DNA from: Candidatus Cryptobacteroides onthequi | GTDB lineage: Bacteria; Bacteroidota; Bacteroidia; Bacteroidales; UBA932 | NCBI GenBank assembly: GCA_018066125.1 | Contig: JAGHSA010000022.1 | Coordinates: 1-64,000 of the forward strand | Length of the DNA: 64,000 nt | Direction of reading: 5' to 3' | Shown: positions 31,101 through 40,367 of the stretch, one piece after another | How the letters are laid out: each line of letters begins with the position of its first letter | How positions within the stretch are numbered: the stretch's first letter is position 1 | The notes under the pieces: model-generated | The model's database searches: none | What the model was told of the DNA's origin: nothing | Seen by the model: the letters and a program-made list of their open reading frames with translations, nothing else | Made by a program: the position numbers and the translations under genes

Positions 31101-32629
31101 GCCGCGGCACCAACCTCGAAAACGCCCTGCTGAGGATAGACTACACAGATGTGCCATACTACCTCAATGGACCTTTCCATGTCACCGACAACGGCGTTTT
31201 CTGGGACGACATCACAGCCGGCGACAGATTCAACGGCAAAGGAATCGTGACCGGAGGAATACTCTTCGAGAAACTCAGAAACCTGCGCATGGACACCCAT
31301 GTCAAGGCAACCAGGATAGAGATGTTCAATGCGTCCGAGCATTCGAGCGCGGCGGTATACGGCAACATCACCGGTACCGGAGACGTCGCCCTGACGGGAC
31401 CGTTCAGTGCACTGATTCTCGACGTGAACGCCAGGACAGAGGGCTCCGGCAACATCCACATCCCTCTGCGCAACATGTCATCCTCTTCGGGCACCGACCT
31501 CCTCACATTCAAGGAGCCTGAATCCACCGTGGCGGAGGACCCTTACGAGACCATGATGAGGAATATGGAGGAACGTGCAAAGAGCAAGAGCCAATTCGGC
31601 GTAAGGCTGCGCATCAATGCAAGACCTGAAGTCGAATGCTCGCTCGAGATCGACAAGGAGACAGGCAATGTGCTCGCGGGACGCGGATACGGACGCATCG
31701 ACATGGACATACTCCCGCACAAGCCGTTCAGCATCAATGGAGACTACAGCCTCAATGACGGAAACTTCCACTTCAACGCCCTGGGCATCGCGAGCCGCGA
31801 TTTCGGCATACGGAGCGGCAGTTCCATCAAGTTCAACGGAGACCTGATGAACTCCGATCTCGACATCGAGGCCATGTACTCCACAAAGGCTTCGCTCGCC
31901 AACCTCATATCCGACACGACATCCGTCTCTTCAAGAAGGACAGTCGAATGCGGCCTGCAGATCAGTGAGAAGCTCAACAACCCTAAACTCAGTTTCTCCA
32001 TCGACATACCTGACCTCGACCCTACTACAAAGTCGCTTGTCGAGACATCGCTCAACACGGATGACAAGATCCAGAAGCAGTTCCTTGCCCTGCTTGTGAC
32101 AAACAACTTCCTCCCGAGCGACCAGTCAGGTATCGTCAACAACTCCAGCATGCTGTTCTCGAACGTGACCGAAATCATGGCCGGACAGCTCAACAACATA
32201 CTCCAGAGGCTTGACATCCCTCTCGACCTCGGACTGAACTATCAGCCTAACGAAGGAGGAACGGATATCTTCGATGTGGCGGTATCCACACAGCTCTTCA
32301 ACAACAGGGTCACCGTCAACGGAAACATCGGCAACAGGCAGTACGGCATCAGCGGCACAAACGAGGATGTGGTGGGAGACCTCGATATCGAGCTCAAGCT
32401 GGACAAGGCCGGATCCGTCAGGATGAGTCTCTTCTCGCATTCGGCAGACCAATACACAAACTATCTGGACAACACCCAGCGAAACGGTATCGGTATCGGC
32501 TACCAGAAGGAATTCAACACGCTGACGGACCTCTTCAGAGAGCTTTTCTCAGGAAAGAAGAGAGAACAGAGACAGGCCGACAGCAGAAACACTGAAAGAA
32601 TCACGATAACAATAGACAGCAATGAGTGA
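28154..32629 (+). CDS. tamB: TamB-domain (AsmA/DUF490-like) envelope protein
   Basis: This is the largest protein in the window, 1491 residues. It has one N-terminal membrane anchor (about 1-20), a very long beta-rich body and a C-terminal TamB/DUF490 domain at about 1080-1440 (with DLDIEAMYSTKASLANL, DKIQKQFLALLVTNNFLPS and LGLNYQPNE). Such proteins form a periplasmic hydrophobic groove linking the membranes and help assemble outer-membrane proteins or move lipids. The ATG used here leaves almost no basic residues before the anchor. The frame remains open upstream to a TAG at 28082, with basic codons and an in-frame CTG at 28109, so the true start may be earlier. No BamA-type partner is adjacent. 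Confidence 0.88.
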   Translation: MGLLMVLLLCILLVQLPAVQNAVVSQVLSHLTENIKGKISFSKMKFLPFRTLMVKDFLIMDDEPLDCGAFPARDTVAYAREVTVTLSLNGIKGVLGDGCVRIDRVALSDGVVHMVTEGNHTSNFKRLFSKGNPPKPIQDKGDVFNISRVVIRNLHFTLSNVKALEGRKYETGIDWNDLDLIMDKGVLHGVHYCDACISAHLDDASVTEKSGISLNSISASAEVRAGNVTVSDIRICDPWSDIDVPYFSMSYENARSFRDFVRNVSLDGTVADSHLDSKTLEHFLPMLHGKEIAADVSTASFSGPVDALAVTGLSFRERGGTSGAADIRWSGLMDRNRMRADLNVRRLDFTTAGAGKLVSEFMPASAFRLDKYAPGERFTFSGRAHGPANDLEVSGQLQSTAGEASARLKVTDLLNASAAPAFGGAIETKDLDLGRLLNLGFVHGTTLRTVVEARNDGATSFKVDSLKVERLNILGYDYTGIAGAGLFSGSAFDGRVICSDPNLNFIFQGIFNLSKKTNNAIYKFFFNLGYADLNALNLDKRGTSKASLAVNANFMRVVKGDLIGDININGVRLENDEGMHNIGNIAISSHASDNINRINLNSSFAEGTYVGTKPVIDVIDAVMETTLRRNLPALAGAAHSWKGDNYRVNFRFADSRDLLSFVMPGLYIAEGTSFKSTISSEGKASASVTSQRLAFKDKYLKDLKLTMNDISDTIRLKSSEISLSGIKLKDSEMKLHSGSDHIDLIGSFDNGHGSQSYGTVHLTSDMRRDADGGLVIGITSLPSYVLTRGEKWELHPSNLSIRGKDIMIHALKLSSGEQSLSASGGWSRTHADTLTADMSKLSVESICSLLGKDLGISGSLSGKATVFSTEEGRTGLTIGAWCESTMISGKGAGKLALNTEWQEESGSMTFTLSNDIDGHGRSTLEAGGSFFPSDRRVNAKVRLDGLDMGYAGHFVQGIFSEIGGRINGEITMAGPIGSPSLYSRGTNLENALLRIDYTDVPYYLNGPFHVTDNGVFWDDITAGDRFNGKGIVTGGILFEKLRNLRMDTHVKATRIEMFNASEHSSAAVYGNITGTGDVALTGPFSALILDVNARTEGSGNIHIPLRNMSSSSGTDLLTFKEPESTVAEDPYETMMRNMEERAKSKSQFGVRLRINARPEVECSLEIDKETGNVLAGRGYGRIDMDILPHKPFSINGDYSLNDGNFHFNALGIASRDFGIRSGSSIKFNGDLMNSDLDIEAMYSTKASLANLISDTTSVSSRRTVECGLQISEKLNNPKLSFSIDIPDLDPTTKSLVETSLNTDDKIQKQFLALLVTNNFLPSDQSGIVNNSSMLFSNVTEIMAGQLNNILQRLDIPLDLGLNYQPNEGGTDIFDVAVSTQLFNNRVTVNGNIGNRQYGISGTNEDVVGDLDIELKLDKAGSVRMSLFSHSADQYTNYLDNTQRNGIGIGYQKEFNTLTDLFRELFSGKKREQRQADSRNTERITITIDSNE

Positions 32630-33350
32630 AAGAGGAAAATTGTATCTGATCCCGTCACCACTCGGTGACAATGATCCGCAGGAGGTCATCCCTGCACCCG
32701 TGCTCGAGCTTCTCACCCACATCGGCACATACGTCGTGGAAGAAGTCAAGACGGCCAGGAGATATCTCTCAAGGGCGGGTCTCAAGGGGCATATAGCCGA
32801 GCTTGAGTTCCATGAACTCAATGAGCACACCACCCGGCAGGAGGTGGAGGCCATGGCCTCGCTCTTTGACAACGGTCAGAACATAGGACTCATCACAGAA
32901 GCCGGTCTTCCGGCCGTCGCAGATCCCGGATCGGCTCTCGTGGCTCTCTGCCACCGCAAGGGCATCGAGGTGGTGCCGTTTGTCGGGCCGTCCTCGCTCA
33001 TGATGGCTCTCATGTCATCCGGTCTCAACGGACAGTCATTCGCATTCTGCGGCTATCTCCCGGCCAAGACCGACGAGCGCAGGAACGCCATCAGGAACAT
33101 CGAGAAGAGATCGGCAGCAGAGAGGCAGACGCAGATATTCATCGAGACCCCTTACCGCAACGACGCCATGATGGCGGATCTCCTTCAGAACTGCAGCGGC
33201 AGCACACGCATCTGCATTGCGGCGGACATCACACTCGAGACCGCATACATCAAGACCAGGACAGTGGCCGAATGGAAAAAGGCCGGCATCACCATAGGCA
33301 AGAGGCCATGCGTGTTCGTGATGCTGGCAGAAAGAGGAGGACGCTCATGA
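32622..33350 (+). CDS. RsmI-like tetrapyrrole-methylase-fold SAM methyltransferase
   Basis: The 242-residue protein has the RsmI layout: LYLIPSPLGD at the start, EEVKTARRYLSRAG, ITEAGLPAVADPGSALV (the SAM-binding region) and VPFVGPSSLMMALMSSG. RsmI 2'-O-methylates C1402 of 16S rRNA. This is shorter than E. coli RsmI (286) and has the divergent start common in Bacteroidetes paralogues, so the exact target is inferred. It overlaps tamB by 8 bp and folB by 4 bp (ATGA). Confidence 0.85.
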   Translation: MSERGKLYLIPSPLGDNDPQEVIPAPVLELLTHIGTYVVEEVKTARRYLSRAGLKGHIAELEFHELNEHTTRQEVEAMASLFDNGQNIGLITEAGLPAVADPGSALVALCHRKGIEVVPFVGPSSLMMALMSSGLNGQSFAFCGYLPAKTDERRNAIRNIEKRSAAERQTQIFIETPYRNDAMMADLLQNCSGSTRICIAADITLETAYIKTRTVAEWKKAGITIGKRPCVFVMLAERGGRS

Positions 33351-33709
33351 AAGGGACGGTGGAACTCGTGGGAATGGAGTTTGTCTGCAGGCACGGATGC
33401 CTGGAAAGCGAAAAGCTCAACGACAACCTCTTCGTCGTGGATTTCTGCGGCGTGTACGATATGGAGAAGGCTGCAGCAAGCGATGATCTCGCCGACGCGG
33501 TGGATTATGGTTCAGTCTATGACCTGGTCGCCGGGGAGATGAAGCGCCCGGCCGAGCTCCTGGAGCATCTGGCCGGCCGCATCGTCGCAGCCATAGCAAA
33601 GGCCCACCCGGAGCTGGAGGAATTCAGCGTGAGGGTCGCCAAGCAGAATCCTCCCGTAGCAGGCAAGACCGCATGGTCAGCCATCACCATAGCCTACCCT
33701 TATGAATAA
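33347..33709 (+). CDS. folB: dihydroneopterin aldolase
   Basis: At 120 residues this is a normal-sized FolB of the tunnelling fold. It starts with GMEFVCRHGCLESE, has DYGSVYDLV and PAELLEHLAGRI in the middle and ends with VRVAKQNPPVAG, where Lys serves in catalysis. It converts 7,8-dihydroneopterin to 6-hydroxymethyl-dihydropterin in folate synthesis. ATG 33347 overlaps the stop of the preceding gene as ATGA, so translation is coupled; it overlaps mtaB by 8 bp. Confidence 0.92.
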   Translation: MKGTVELVGMEFVCRHGCLESEKLNDNLFVVDFCGVYDMEKAAASDDLADAVDYGSVYDLVAGEMKRPAELLEHLAGRIVAAIAKAHPELEEFSVRVAKQNPPVAGKTAWSAITIAYPYE

Positions 33710-34991
33710 GACCATATCACTGCTCACCCTCGGCTGCAAGCTCAACTATGCCGAGACATCCACATACGAGCGCGGTTTCAACGCCGCGGGATACTCTTCC
33801 GTGCCCTGGGGAGACGGTGCCGACGTGTATCTGATCAACACCTGCTCGGTAACCGAGACCTCGGACAAGAAGTCCAGAAGCATCATACGCAAGCTCCACC
33901 GCGTCAATCCTGAGGCAGCCATCATCGTGACAGGCTGCTATGCGGAGCTGAAGCGTGAAGAGATAGAGAAGATAGAGGGCGTGAGCCTGGTCTTCGGGGC
34001 GAAGGAAAAGAACCGCCTCGTGGCAGAATCCCTGAACTTCCTCGAGGGCAGGGAAATGACTCGCGAAGACTATGAGAGAAAGGGACTCGCCGAAGAGTAC
34101 CGTGAGATATCCGGAGAGACTCTGGCAGCCTACTCCGTCGGCGGCCGTACACGATCGTTCCTCAAGGTCCAGGACGGATGCAACAACTTCTGTGCATACT
34201 GCACCGTGCCATACGCCAGAGGCGAAAGCCGCAACATCCCCATCTGCGAGATCGTGCGCCAGGCCGAGGCCATTGCCGCATCAGGAACCAAAGAGATAGT
34301 ACTCACCGGTGTGAACACAGGCGATTTCGGCAGGACCACAGGAGAGAGCTTCCTCGACCTGCTCAAGGCACTCGACGGGATCGAAGGAATAGAGCGCTAC
34401 AGGATCTCATCCATAGAGCCCAACCTCATCACAGAGGAGATTGTGGACTGGATAGCGTCAGGAAGCAAGTTCCTCCCCCACTTCCACATACCGCTCCAGA
34501 CCGGCAGCGACATCCAGCTCAGGCGCATGGGAAGGAAATACACCACGGACTTCTTCCGCGACAGGATAGAATACATCAGGTCCAGAATGGAAGGAGAAGG
34601 CAAGCCAAAGGTCTTCTTCGGCATCGATGTCATGGCGGGACTCCCCGGAGAGACAGAGGAATTGTTCATGGAGACCTACAACTTCATCGCATCCATACGG
34701 CCGGCGTTCATCCATGTGTTCCCCTACTCCCGCAGACCGGGCACAAGGGCCGCTGCATGGGAAGACCAGGTACCTGAAGCCGTAAAGGCCGAGAGGGTGC
34801 ACAGGCTCGAAGAACTGTGCGAAAGGCTCAACAGCGAATTCATCGAAGCCAACAGGGGCATCAGGGAAAAGGTCCTGTTCGAGTCCAAGGAGAAGGACGG
34901 CAACATGTCCGGATTCACCGGCAACTACATAAAGATCACACGGCCCTACGACGCCGGACTCGTCGGAAAGGTCTCAGACATAATCATCTAG
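33702..34991 (+). CDS. mtaB: tRNA t6A37 methylthiotransferase MtaB
   Basis: MtaB turns t6A37 into ms2t6A37 in tRNAs. The protein (429 residues) has the N-terminal MTTase domain with three cluster Cys (12 in GCKLNYAE, 48 in NTCSV, 79 in TGCYAE). The radical SAM core has Cys160, 164 and 167 (DGCNNFCAYC), and a C-terminal TRAM-like part follows. The GCKLN and PYARG signatures separate MtaB from MiaB and RimO. Its substrate base is the one made by TsaD, encoded divergently nearby. Confidence 0.94.
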   Translation: MNKTISLLTLGCKLNYAETSTYERGFNAAGYSSVPWGDGADVYLINTCSVTETSDKKSRSIIRKLHRVNPEAAIIVTGCYAELKREEIEKIEGVSLVFGAKEKNRLVAESLNFLEGREMTREDYERKGLAEEYREISGETLAAYSVGGRTRSFLKVQDGCNNFCAYCTVPYARGESRNIPICEIVRQAEAIAASGTKEIVLTGVNTGDFGRTTGESFLDLLKALDGIEGIERYRISSIEPNLITEEIVDWIASGSKFLPHFHIPLQTGSDIQLRRMGRKYTTDFFRDRIEYIRSRMEGEGKPKVFFGIDVMAGLPGETEELFMETYNFIASIRPAFIHVFPYSRRPGTRAAAWEDQVPEAVKAERVHRLEELCERLNSEFIEANRGIREKVLFESKEKDGNMSGFTGNYIKITRPYDAGLVGKVSDIII

Positions 34992-34995
34992 CACC

Positions 34996-35841
34996 ATGGT
35001 ATCAGACATCAGACTACATCTCTATTCAGGCGCAGGCAATCTCTTCCTGCTGGCTGACGGACGCAAGGGACACTGCGTGGAAGAAGACATCAAGGCACTC
35101 CAGACAGTGGACACCATCCAGGAACTGTGTGCACGTCACGGGACAGACGGACTCATGGTGATAGAAGACTGCGGCGGTCATGACTTCCGCATGGTCTATT
35201 ACAATCCGGACGGTTCAGGCGGAATGATGTGCGGCAACGGAGGTCGCTGCATAGTGGCGTTCGCCGCCGACCTCGGCGTCGCCATGAAGGGAGAGAAGTA
35301 CATGTTCGAGGCACCGGACGGACTCCATGAGGCCGAAATACTCAGCACCAGTGACGGAGTGAAGACAGTACGGCTCAAGATGATCGATGTGGCCGCAATA
35401 GACAGGCACAAGTCACTTGCAGTTGACGTACCGTCGGACGGTTACTTCCTCAATACAGGCACCAGACACTACGTCCGCTTCATAGATGACGTGGAAGCAC
35501 TCGATCTGGAAACGGAGGGCCGCACCATCAGATGGGCCGGGGAATTCGCACCGGCCGGCACCAACGTCAACTATGTCACCCCGAGGCAGACTGACGGTGG
35601 CACTCTCCTCGACGTACGCACATTCGAGAAGGGAGTAGAGCGCGAGACCCAGGCATGCGGCACCGGCATAGTGGCTTCAGCCATTGCGGCATACACCCAC
35701 GGCATCACGCCGACTGAAAAGGGAGATAGTGTGCGATATGCAGTAAAAGCCAGAGGCGGCGACCTGGCAGTCGATTTCGTTCCTGCTCAGATTGCCGTCT
35801 CTGTATATCTCACGGGTCCTGCCGTGGAGCTCCCGCTCTAA
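34996..35841 (+). CDS. dapF: diaminopimelate epimerase
   Basis: DapF interconverts LL- and meso-diaminopimelate, the step before peptidoglycan synthesis and before lysine formation. The 281-residue protein has both catalytic cysteines: Cys79 in MMCGNGGRC and Cys221 in QACGTGIVAS, one per symmetric half. NPDGSGG is also typical. It is the last gene of the plus-strand operon, and its stop codon interlocks with that of the convergent lysA, whose product uses the meso-diaminopimelate that DapF makes. Confidence 0.96.
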   Translation: MVSDIRLHLYSGAGNLFLLADGRKGHCVEEDIKALQTVDTIQELCARHGTDGLMVIEDCGGHDFRMVYYNPDGSGGMMCGNGGRCIVAFAADLGVAMKGEKYMFEAPDGLHEAEILSTSDGVKTVRLKMIDVAAIDRHKSLAVDVPSDGYFLNTGTRHYVRFIDDVEALDLETEGRTIRWAGEFAPAGTNVNYVTPRQTDGGTLLDVRTFEKGVERETQACGTGIVASAIAAYTHGITPTEKGDSVRYAVKARGGDLAVDFVPAQIAVSVYLTGPAVELPL

Positions 35842-36995
35842 AGCTCGTCGCTGTAGACAGCTCCAGGGAGATCGTGCTGGTTGTAGCGTGATGCCATGGA
35901 CATGCCGTAGGCACCAGCCGACTTCACGGTGAGGATGTCACCCCTTCGTGTGATAGGGAGGGTGATGTTCTCGTCGAACACATCCGTCGACTCGCAGGCC
36001 GTTCCCACCACTGTGTACTTGTCATTCTGCTCTGAAGCGGAAGTGATGTTCTCGATATTGTGGTATGCACCGTAAAGCATAGGACGGATGAGTTCTGTCA
36101 TGCTGGCATCGATGATCAGGAGCTTGCGTCCGGTGGCAGTGGTCTTGTTGTAGAGAACTCTGGTGATAAGCTCGCCGCACTCGCCCACGATAGATCTTCC
36201 GAACTCGAAATGAACCGGACGTCCGCCGACTTTGAGATTTGAATTCACAAGCTCAAATACTCTTGCGAAATCAGGGATCGGTTCTGCCTCCGGGCAATCG
36301 TAGTTGATGCCGAGTCCGCCGCCGACATCGACGAATTCAAACTTGAATCCGAGCGACACGAGGTTCTCCACGATGGCATTGACCTTGTCGCAGAGCTCAT
36401 TGTACACTCCGAAATTGCGGATCTGAGAACCGATATGGAGATGGATTCCCTTCACATCGAGATGCTCGAGTGAAAGTATCTCAGATGCCTTCGCCTGCAC
36501 CTCCTCGTATGAGATGCCGAACTTGCAGTCAGCCTGGCCGGTGTCGATGCAGTGGTTCGTCTTCGGATCGATATCCGGATTGACGCGTACGCCCACAGTG
36601 ACTTTCCTGCCAGCTTCCGCTGCGATCCTGTCGATCACATGCATCTCTTCAAGCGACTCGCAGTTGATGCAGAATATGCCCTGTTCGACGGCGTATCTGA
36701 TCTCCTTGTCACGCTTGCCCACACCGGCATAGACGACCTTCTGGGGATCGAATCCTGCCTCGATGGCACATCTGACCTCGTTGCCGCTTGCGCAGTCGAT
36801 GCCTACGCCGTAGCGGCGGATGGTCTCGATGACGCGCGGGTCGCAATTGGCCTTGATGGCGTAATGAATGGTATAACCGTATTTTGCAGCTTCACCTGTA
36901 AGTGTCTCGAGAGTCCTTTCAAGGAGTCCGAGATCATAGAAATAGAACGGAGTCTCTTTCTGCTGAAGCTTGTCTGCTACCTGTCTGCTGAGCAT
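35838..36995 (-). CDS. lysA: diaminopimelate decarboxylase
   Basis: LysA forms lysine from meso-diaminopimelate. From ATG 36995 (MLSRQVADKLQQK) it has 385 residues with the PLP-binding Lys48 (IHYAIKAN), HLHIGSQ, the glycine-rich VDVGGGLGINY, and CESTDVF near the C-terminus, where Cys completes the second active-site half. The frame is open 14 codons further, but that would overlap asnA; the chosen start leaves an 11-bp gap. It is the last gene of the metX operon. Confidence 0.95.
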   Translation of the reverse strand: MLSRQVADKLQQKETPFYFYDLGLLERTLETLTGEAAKYGYTIHYAIKANCDPRVIETIRRYGVGIDCASGNEVRCAIEAGFDPQKVVYAGVGKRDKEIRYAVEQGIFCINCESLEEMHVIDRIAAEAGRKVTVGVRVNPDIDPKTNHCIDTGQADCKFGISYEEVQAKASEILSLEHLDVKGIHLHIGSQIRNFGVYNELCDKVNAIVENLVSLGFKFEFVDVGGGLGINYDCPEAEPIPDFARVFELVNSNLKVGGRPVHFEFGRSIVGECGELITRVLYNKTTATGRKLLIIDASMTELIRPMLYGAYHNIENITSASEQNDKYTVVGTACESTDVFDENITLPITRRGDILTVKSAGAYGMSMASRYNQHDLPGAVYSDEL

Positions 36996-37006
36996 GTCCT
37001 GTCTTT

Positions 37007-38041
37007 TTATACTAAATCGATTCCCGCTGCAGCGCACTCTGCGCGCATTTCATCCGGCCAGATGCTGCACTGGATCTCACCTATATGAGCCTTCCTGAGA
37101 AGGTACATGCAGAGGCGTGACTGGCCGATACCGCCTCCGATGGTGTATGGAAGCTCTCCTGCAAGAAGCTTCTTGTGGAAATAAAGGTCTGCCTTCCACT
37201 CCTGGCCGCGCTCTGCGAGCTGTGCCTTGAGAGCGGTCTCATCCACACGGATACCCATTGAAGACACTTCGAATGCGTGTCCGAGAACTGGATTCCAGAG
37301 CATGATATCGCCGTTGAGGCCGTTGAATCCCTCTGAATTCGGTGTGCTCCAGTCATCGTAGTCAGCGGCTCTTCCATCATGGATGGTGCCGTCTGAGAGC
37401 CTGCAGCCGATACCCATGATGAACACGGCCTTGTGCTCCTTCACGATAGCATCCTCCCTTTCCTTCGGAGAGAGACCCGGATATCTCTGGAGAAGCTCCT
37501 CTGCCGAGATGAAGAAGATATCTTCAGGAAGACCCGGCTCGATCTGAGGGAACTCTACATAGAGCTTGTTCTCTGTGACCTTTATGGACTCATATATGCG
37601 CTTTACCGTCTGCTTGAGGAAATCAAGGGTGCGGTCCTCCTTGCGGATGACCTTCTCCCAGTCCCACTGGTCCACATAGATTGAGTGGAGATTGTCAAGG
37701 TCCTCATCAGGACGGAGTGCGTTCATGTCGGTATAGATGCCCCTTCCCGGCTGGACTCCCATCTCTCCGAGCTTGAGGCGCTTCCATTTCGCGAGAGAAT
37801 GCACGACCTCGGCATTCTGCTCGTTCATGCTCTTTATAGGGAAACGCACAGGGCGCTCGACGCTGTTGAGATCGTCGTTGATACCTGTACCGGTGAGTAC
37901 GACCATCGGAGCGGTGACTCTGAGCAGTGCAAGCTGGGCAGAGAGATTCTCCTGGAACATGTCCTTGACTGCCTTGATTGCCTTCTCTGTGGCTTCAGTG
38001 CCACCGAGGAGATTCTTGTAGTTCTTTGGGAGTGTGAGCAT
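37007..38041 (-). CDS. asnA: aspartate-ammonia ligase (asparagine synthetase A)
   Basis: AsnA makes asparagine from aspartate, ammonia and ATP. The 344-residue length and the class II synthetase-like motifs fit the family: APMVVLTGTGINDDLNSVERPV, DMNALRPDEDLDN, VDQWDWEKVI and the closing YTIGGGIGQSRLCMYLLRKAHIGE. It draws on the same aspartate pool as its operon partners thrA, asd and lysA. It begins 12 bp after asd. Confidence 0.95.
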   Translation of the reverse strand: MLTLPKNYKNLLGGTEATEKAIKAVKDMFQENLSAQLALLRVTAPMVVLTGTGINDDLNSVERPVRFPIKSMNEQNAEVVHSLAKWKRLKLGEMGVQPGRGIYTDMNALRPDEDLDNLHSIYVDQWDWEKVIRKEDRTLDFLKQTVKRIYESIKVTENKLYVEFPQIEPGLPEDIFFISAEELLQRYPGLSPKEREDAIVKEHKAVFIMGIGCRLSDGTIHDGRAADYDDWSTPNSEGFNGLNGDIMLWNPVLGHAFEVSSMGIRVDETALKAQLAERGQEWKADLYFHKKLLAGELPYTIGGGIGQSRLCMYLLRKAHIGEIQCSIWPDEMRAECAAAGIDLV

Positions 38042-38053
38042 CTCGATATTTAA

Positions 38054-39055
38054 TTATGCGATGAAACCTTTCTTGAGCAGAAGCTCTGCTATCTGCACGG
38101 CGTTGGTCGCGGCACCCTTGCGGAGGTTGTCAGCCACGCACCAGAAGTTGAGACCGTTCTCGACAGAGAAGTCTCTGCGGATACGTCCCACGAAAACCTC
38201 ATTCTTGCCCCATGCATTGATAGGCATAGGATATACATTGTTTGCGGGATCATCCTGGATGACAACGCCCGGCATGTCTGCCATGAGCCTGCGTGCCTCA
38301 TCGAGGTCGAAAGGACGCTCGAACTCAAGGTTGACCGACTCAGAGTGGCCGCCCTGGACAGGGACGCGCACGGTGGTGGCTGTCACCTTGATGCTGTCGT
38401 CGCGCATGATCTTGCAGGTCTCGTTGACCATCTTCATCTCCTCCTTTGTATAGCCGTTGTCCATGAAGACATCGATATGAGGAAGGATGTTCTGGTCGAT
38501 CTGGCAAGGATATACCGCCTTGTATTCGCCCCATTTCGCACCTGCGCGCTCAGCCTCCATCTGGTGGACGGCCTTATAGCCGGTACCGGTGACTGACTGG
38601 TAGGTAGAGACTACGATTCTCTTGATGCCGTATGCCTTGTGGAGCAATGGGAGAGGGAGAACCATCTGGATGGTGCTGCAGTTAGGGTTGGCGATGATAT
38701 AATCATCCTCGGTGAGGACATCGCCGTTGATTTCAGGAACGACCAGTTTCTTGGTCGGGTCCATGCGCCAGTATGCGCTGTTGTCCACCACTCGGCAGCC
38801 TGCTGCCGCAAACTGAGGTGCAAGCTCGCCTGATGTGGCGCCGCCTGCAGAGAAAAGTGCCAGTGCCGGCTTCATGGCGATGGCGTCTGCCGCACTGACC
38901 ACTGTCCACTCCTTACCCTTGAATGCAACCTTCCTTCCTACTGACTTCTCCGATGCCACAGGGATGAGCTCTGTGACAGGGAAATTGCGCTCCTCAAGTA
39001 CCTGGAGCATCCTTGTGCCGACCAGTCCGGTCGCGCCTACTACTGCTACTTTCAT
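38054..39055 (-). CDS. asd: aspartate-semialdehyde dehydrogenase
   Basis: Asd reduces aspartyl phosphate to aspartate semialdehyde, the branch point to lysine, threonine and methionine. The 333-residue protein shows the NADP-binding start VAVVGATGLVGTRML, the catalytic Cys126 (ANPNCSTIQM) and the family's QSVTGTGYKAV and PVQGGHSESV (with the active-site His). It starts 1 nt after metY stops, within the same transcript. Confidence 0.96.
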   Translation of the reverse strand: MKVAVVGATGLVGTRMLQVLEERNFPVTELIPVASEKSVGRKVAFKGKEWTVVSAADAIAMKPALALFSAGGATSGELAPQFAAAGCRVVDNSAYWRMDPTKKLVVPEINGDVLTEDDYIIANPNCSTIQMVLPLPLLHKAYGIKRIVVSTYQSVTGTGYKAVHQMEAERAGAKWGEYKAVYPCQIDQNILPHIDVFMDNGYTKEEMKMVNETCKIMRDDSIKVTATTVRVPVQGGHSESVNLEFERPFDLDEARRLMADMPGVVIQDDPANNVYPMPINAWGKNEVFVGRIRRDFSVENGLNFWCVADNLRKGAATNAVQIAELLLKKGFIA

Positions 39056-39056
39056 T

Positions 39057-40349
39057 TTATTCTTTTACTGCCTTTTCAATTGCCTGTTCGATATCTGCGA
39101 TGATGTCATCCGGATCCTCGAGACCGATGCTGAGACGGATGAGATCTGGAGCCGCACCTGCCTCTATGAGCTGCTCGTCGGTCATCTGACGGTGAGTGTG
39201 TGATGCCGGATGGAGTATGCAGGTATAGCAGTCTGCCACATGTGTCTCGATTGTGACAAACTGGAGATTGTCCATGAATCTGATGGCCACGTCACGGCCA
39301 CCCTTGAGACCCCATGCGATGACGCCGCATGATCCGTCAGGGAGATACTTCTGCTGAAGATCATGATACTTGTCGCCAGGAAGGTCTGAATAGTTCACCC
39401 ATGACACCATAGGATGGCTGCTGAGGAACTCTGCCACTTTCTTTGCGCTCTCTGAGTGCTGCTTCACTCTCACATGGAGAGACTGGAGTCCGAGGTTGAT
39501 ATAGAATGCGTTCTGCGGGCTCTGGATGCTTCCGAAGTCACGCATGAGCTGGCTTGTCGCCTTGGTGATGTATGCGAGCTTGCCGAATTTCTTTGTATAG
39601 GTAAGCCCGTGATACGACTCGTCCGGAGTGCAGAGTCCAGGATACTTCTCTGCATTTGCCTCCCAGTCGAAATTGCCGCTGTCCACGATGACTCCACCGA
39701 CTGACACGCCGTGGCCATCCATGTACTTGGTGGTGGAATGTGTCACGATGTCGGCACCCCACTCGAAAGGACGGCAATGAACCGGAGTGGCGAAAGTATT
39801 GTCCACAATGAGCGGAACCCCGTGGCTGTGCGCTATGCGGGCGAATTTCTCCACATCGAGCACTGCGACACCCGGATTCGAGATCATCTCACCGAAGAGG
39901 AGCTTGGTGTTCGGCTTGAATGCGGCTGCAATCTCCTCCTCACTGGCATCCTGGTCGATGAATGTGACCTCGATGCCCATCTTGGCCATTGAAGTGCCGA
40001 GAAGGTTGAAAGTACCGCCGTAGATGCTGGCAGCGCTGACGATATGGTCACCGGCGTTGCAGATATTGAAGCATGCATAGAAGTTTGCTGCCTGACCTGA
40101 CGATGTGAGCATCGCTGCGACACCACCCTCGAGCGCCGCGATCTTGGCGGCAACCATGTCGTTGGTGGGATTTGCGAGTCTGGTATAGAAATATCCGCTG
40201 TCCTCAAGGTCGAAGAGACGCGCCATCTGGTCGCTGTTCTCATACTTGAATGTGGTGCTCTGGATGATAGGTATCTGACGGGATTCTCCCCTCTTAGGGT
40301 TGTATCCTGCCTGGACACACATTGTCGCGATTGAAGGTTTCTTTGTCAT
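39057..40349 (-). CDS. metY: O-acetylhomoserine sulfhydrylase (Cys/Met PLP enzyme)
   Basis: The 430-residue protein belongs to the Cys/Met-metabolism PLP family, with the longer form typical of MetY. The PLP Lys208 is in THSTTKYMDGHG. YTRLANPTND, SSGQAANF and the C-terminal SIGLEDPDDIIADI are clear. It probably makes homocysteine from O-acetylhomoserine (the MetX product) and sulfide. An in-frame TTG at 40367 is possible but would overlap the end of thrA, so ATG 40349 is preferred. A cystathionine synthase role cannot be excluded from sequence alone. Confidence 0.9.
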   Translation of the reverse strand: MTKKPSIATMCVQAGYNPKRGESRQIPIIQSTTFKYENSDQMARLFDLEDSGYFYTRLANPTNDMVAAKIAALEGGVAAMLTSSGQAANFYACFNICNAGDHIVSAASIYGGTFNLLGTSMAKMGIEVTFIDQDASEEEIAAAFKPNTKLLFGEMISNPGVAVLDVEKFARIAHSHGVPLIVDNTFATPVHCRPFEWGADIVTHSTTKYMDGHGVSVGGVIVDSGNFDWEANAEKYPGLCTPDESYHGLTYTKKFGKLAYITKATSQLMRDFGSIQSPQNAFYINLGLQSLHVRVKQHSESAKKVAEFLSSHPMVSWVNYSDLPGDKYHDLQQKYLPDGSCGVIAWGLKGGRDVAIRFMDNLQFVTIETHVADCYTCILHPASHTHRQMTDEQLIEAGAAPDLIRLSIGLEDPDDIIADIEQAIEKAVKE

Positions 40350-40367
40350 TATGGTTTTCTTTATCAA

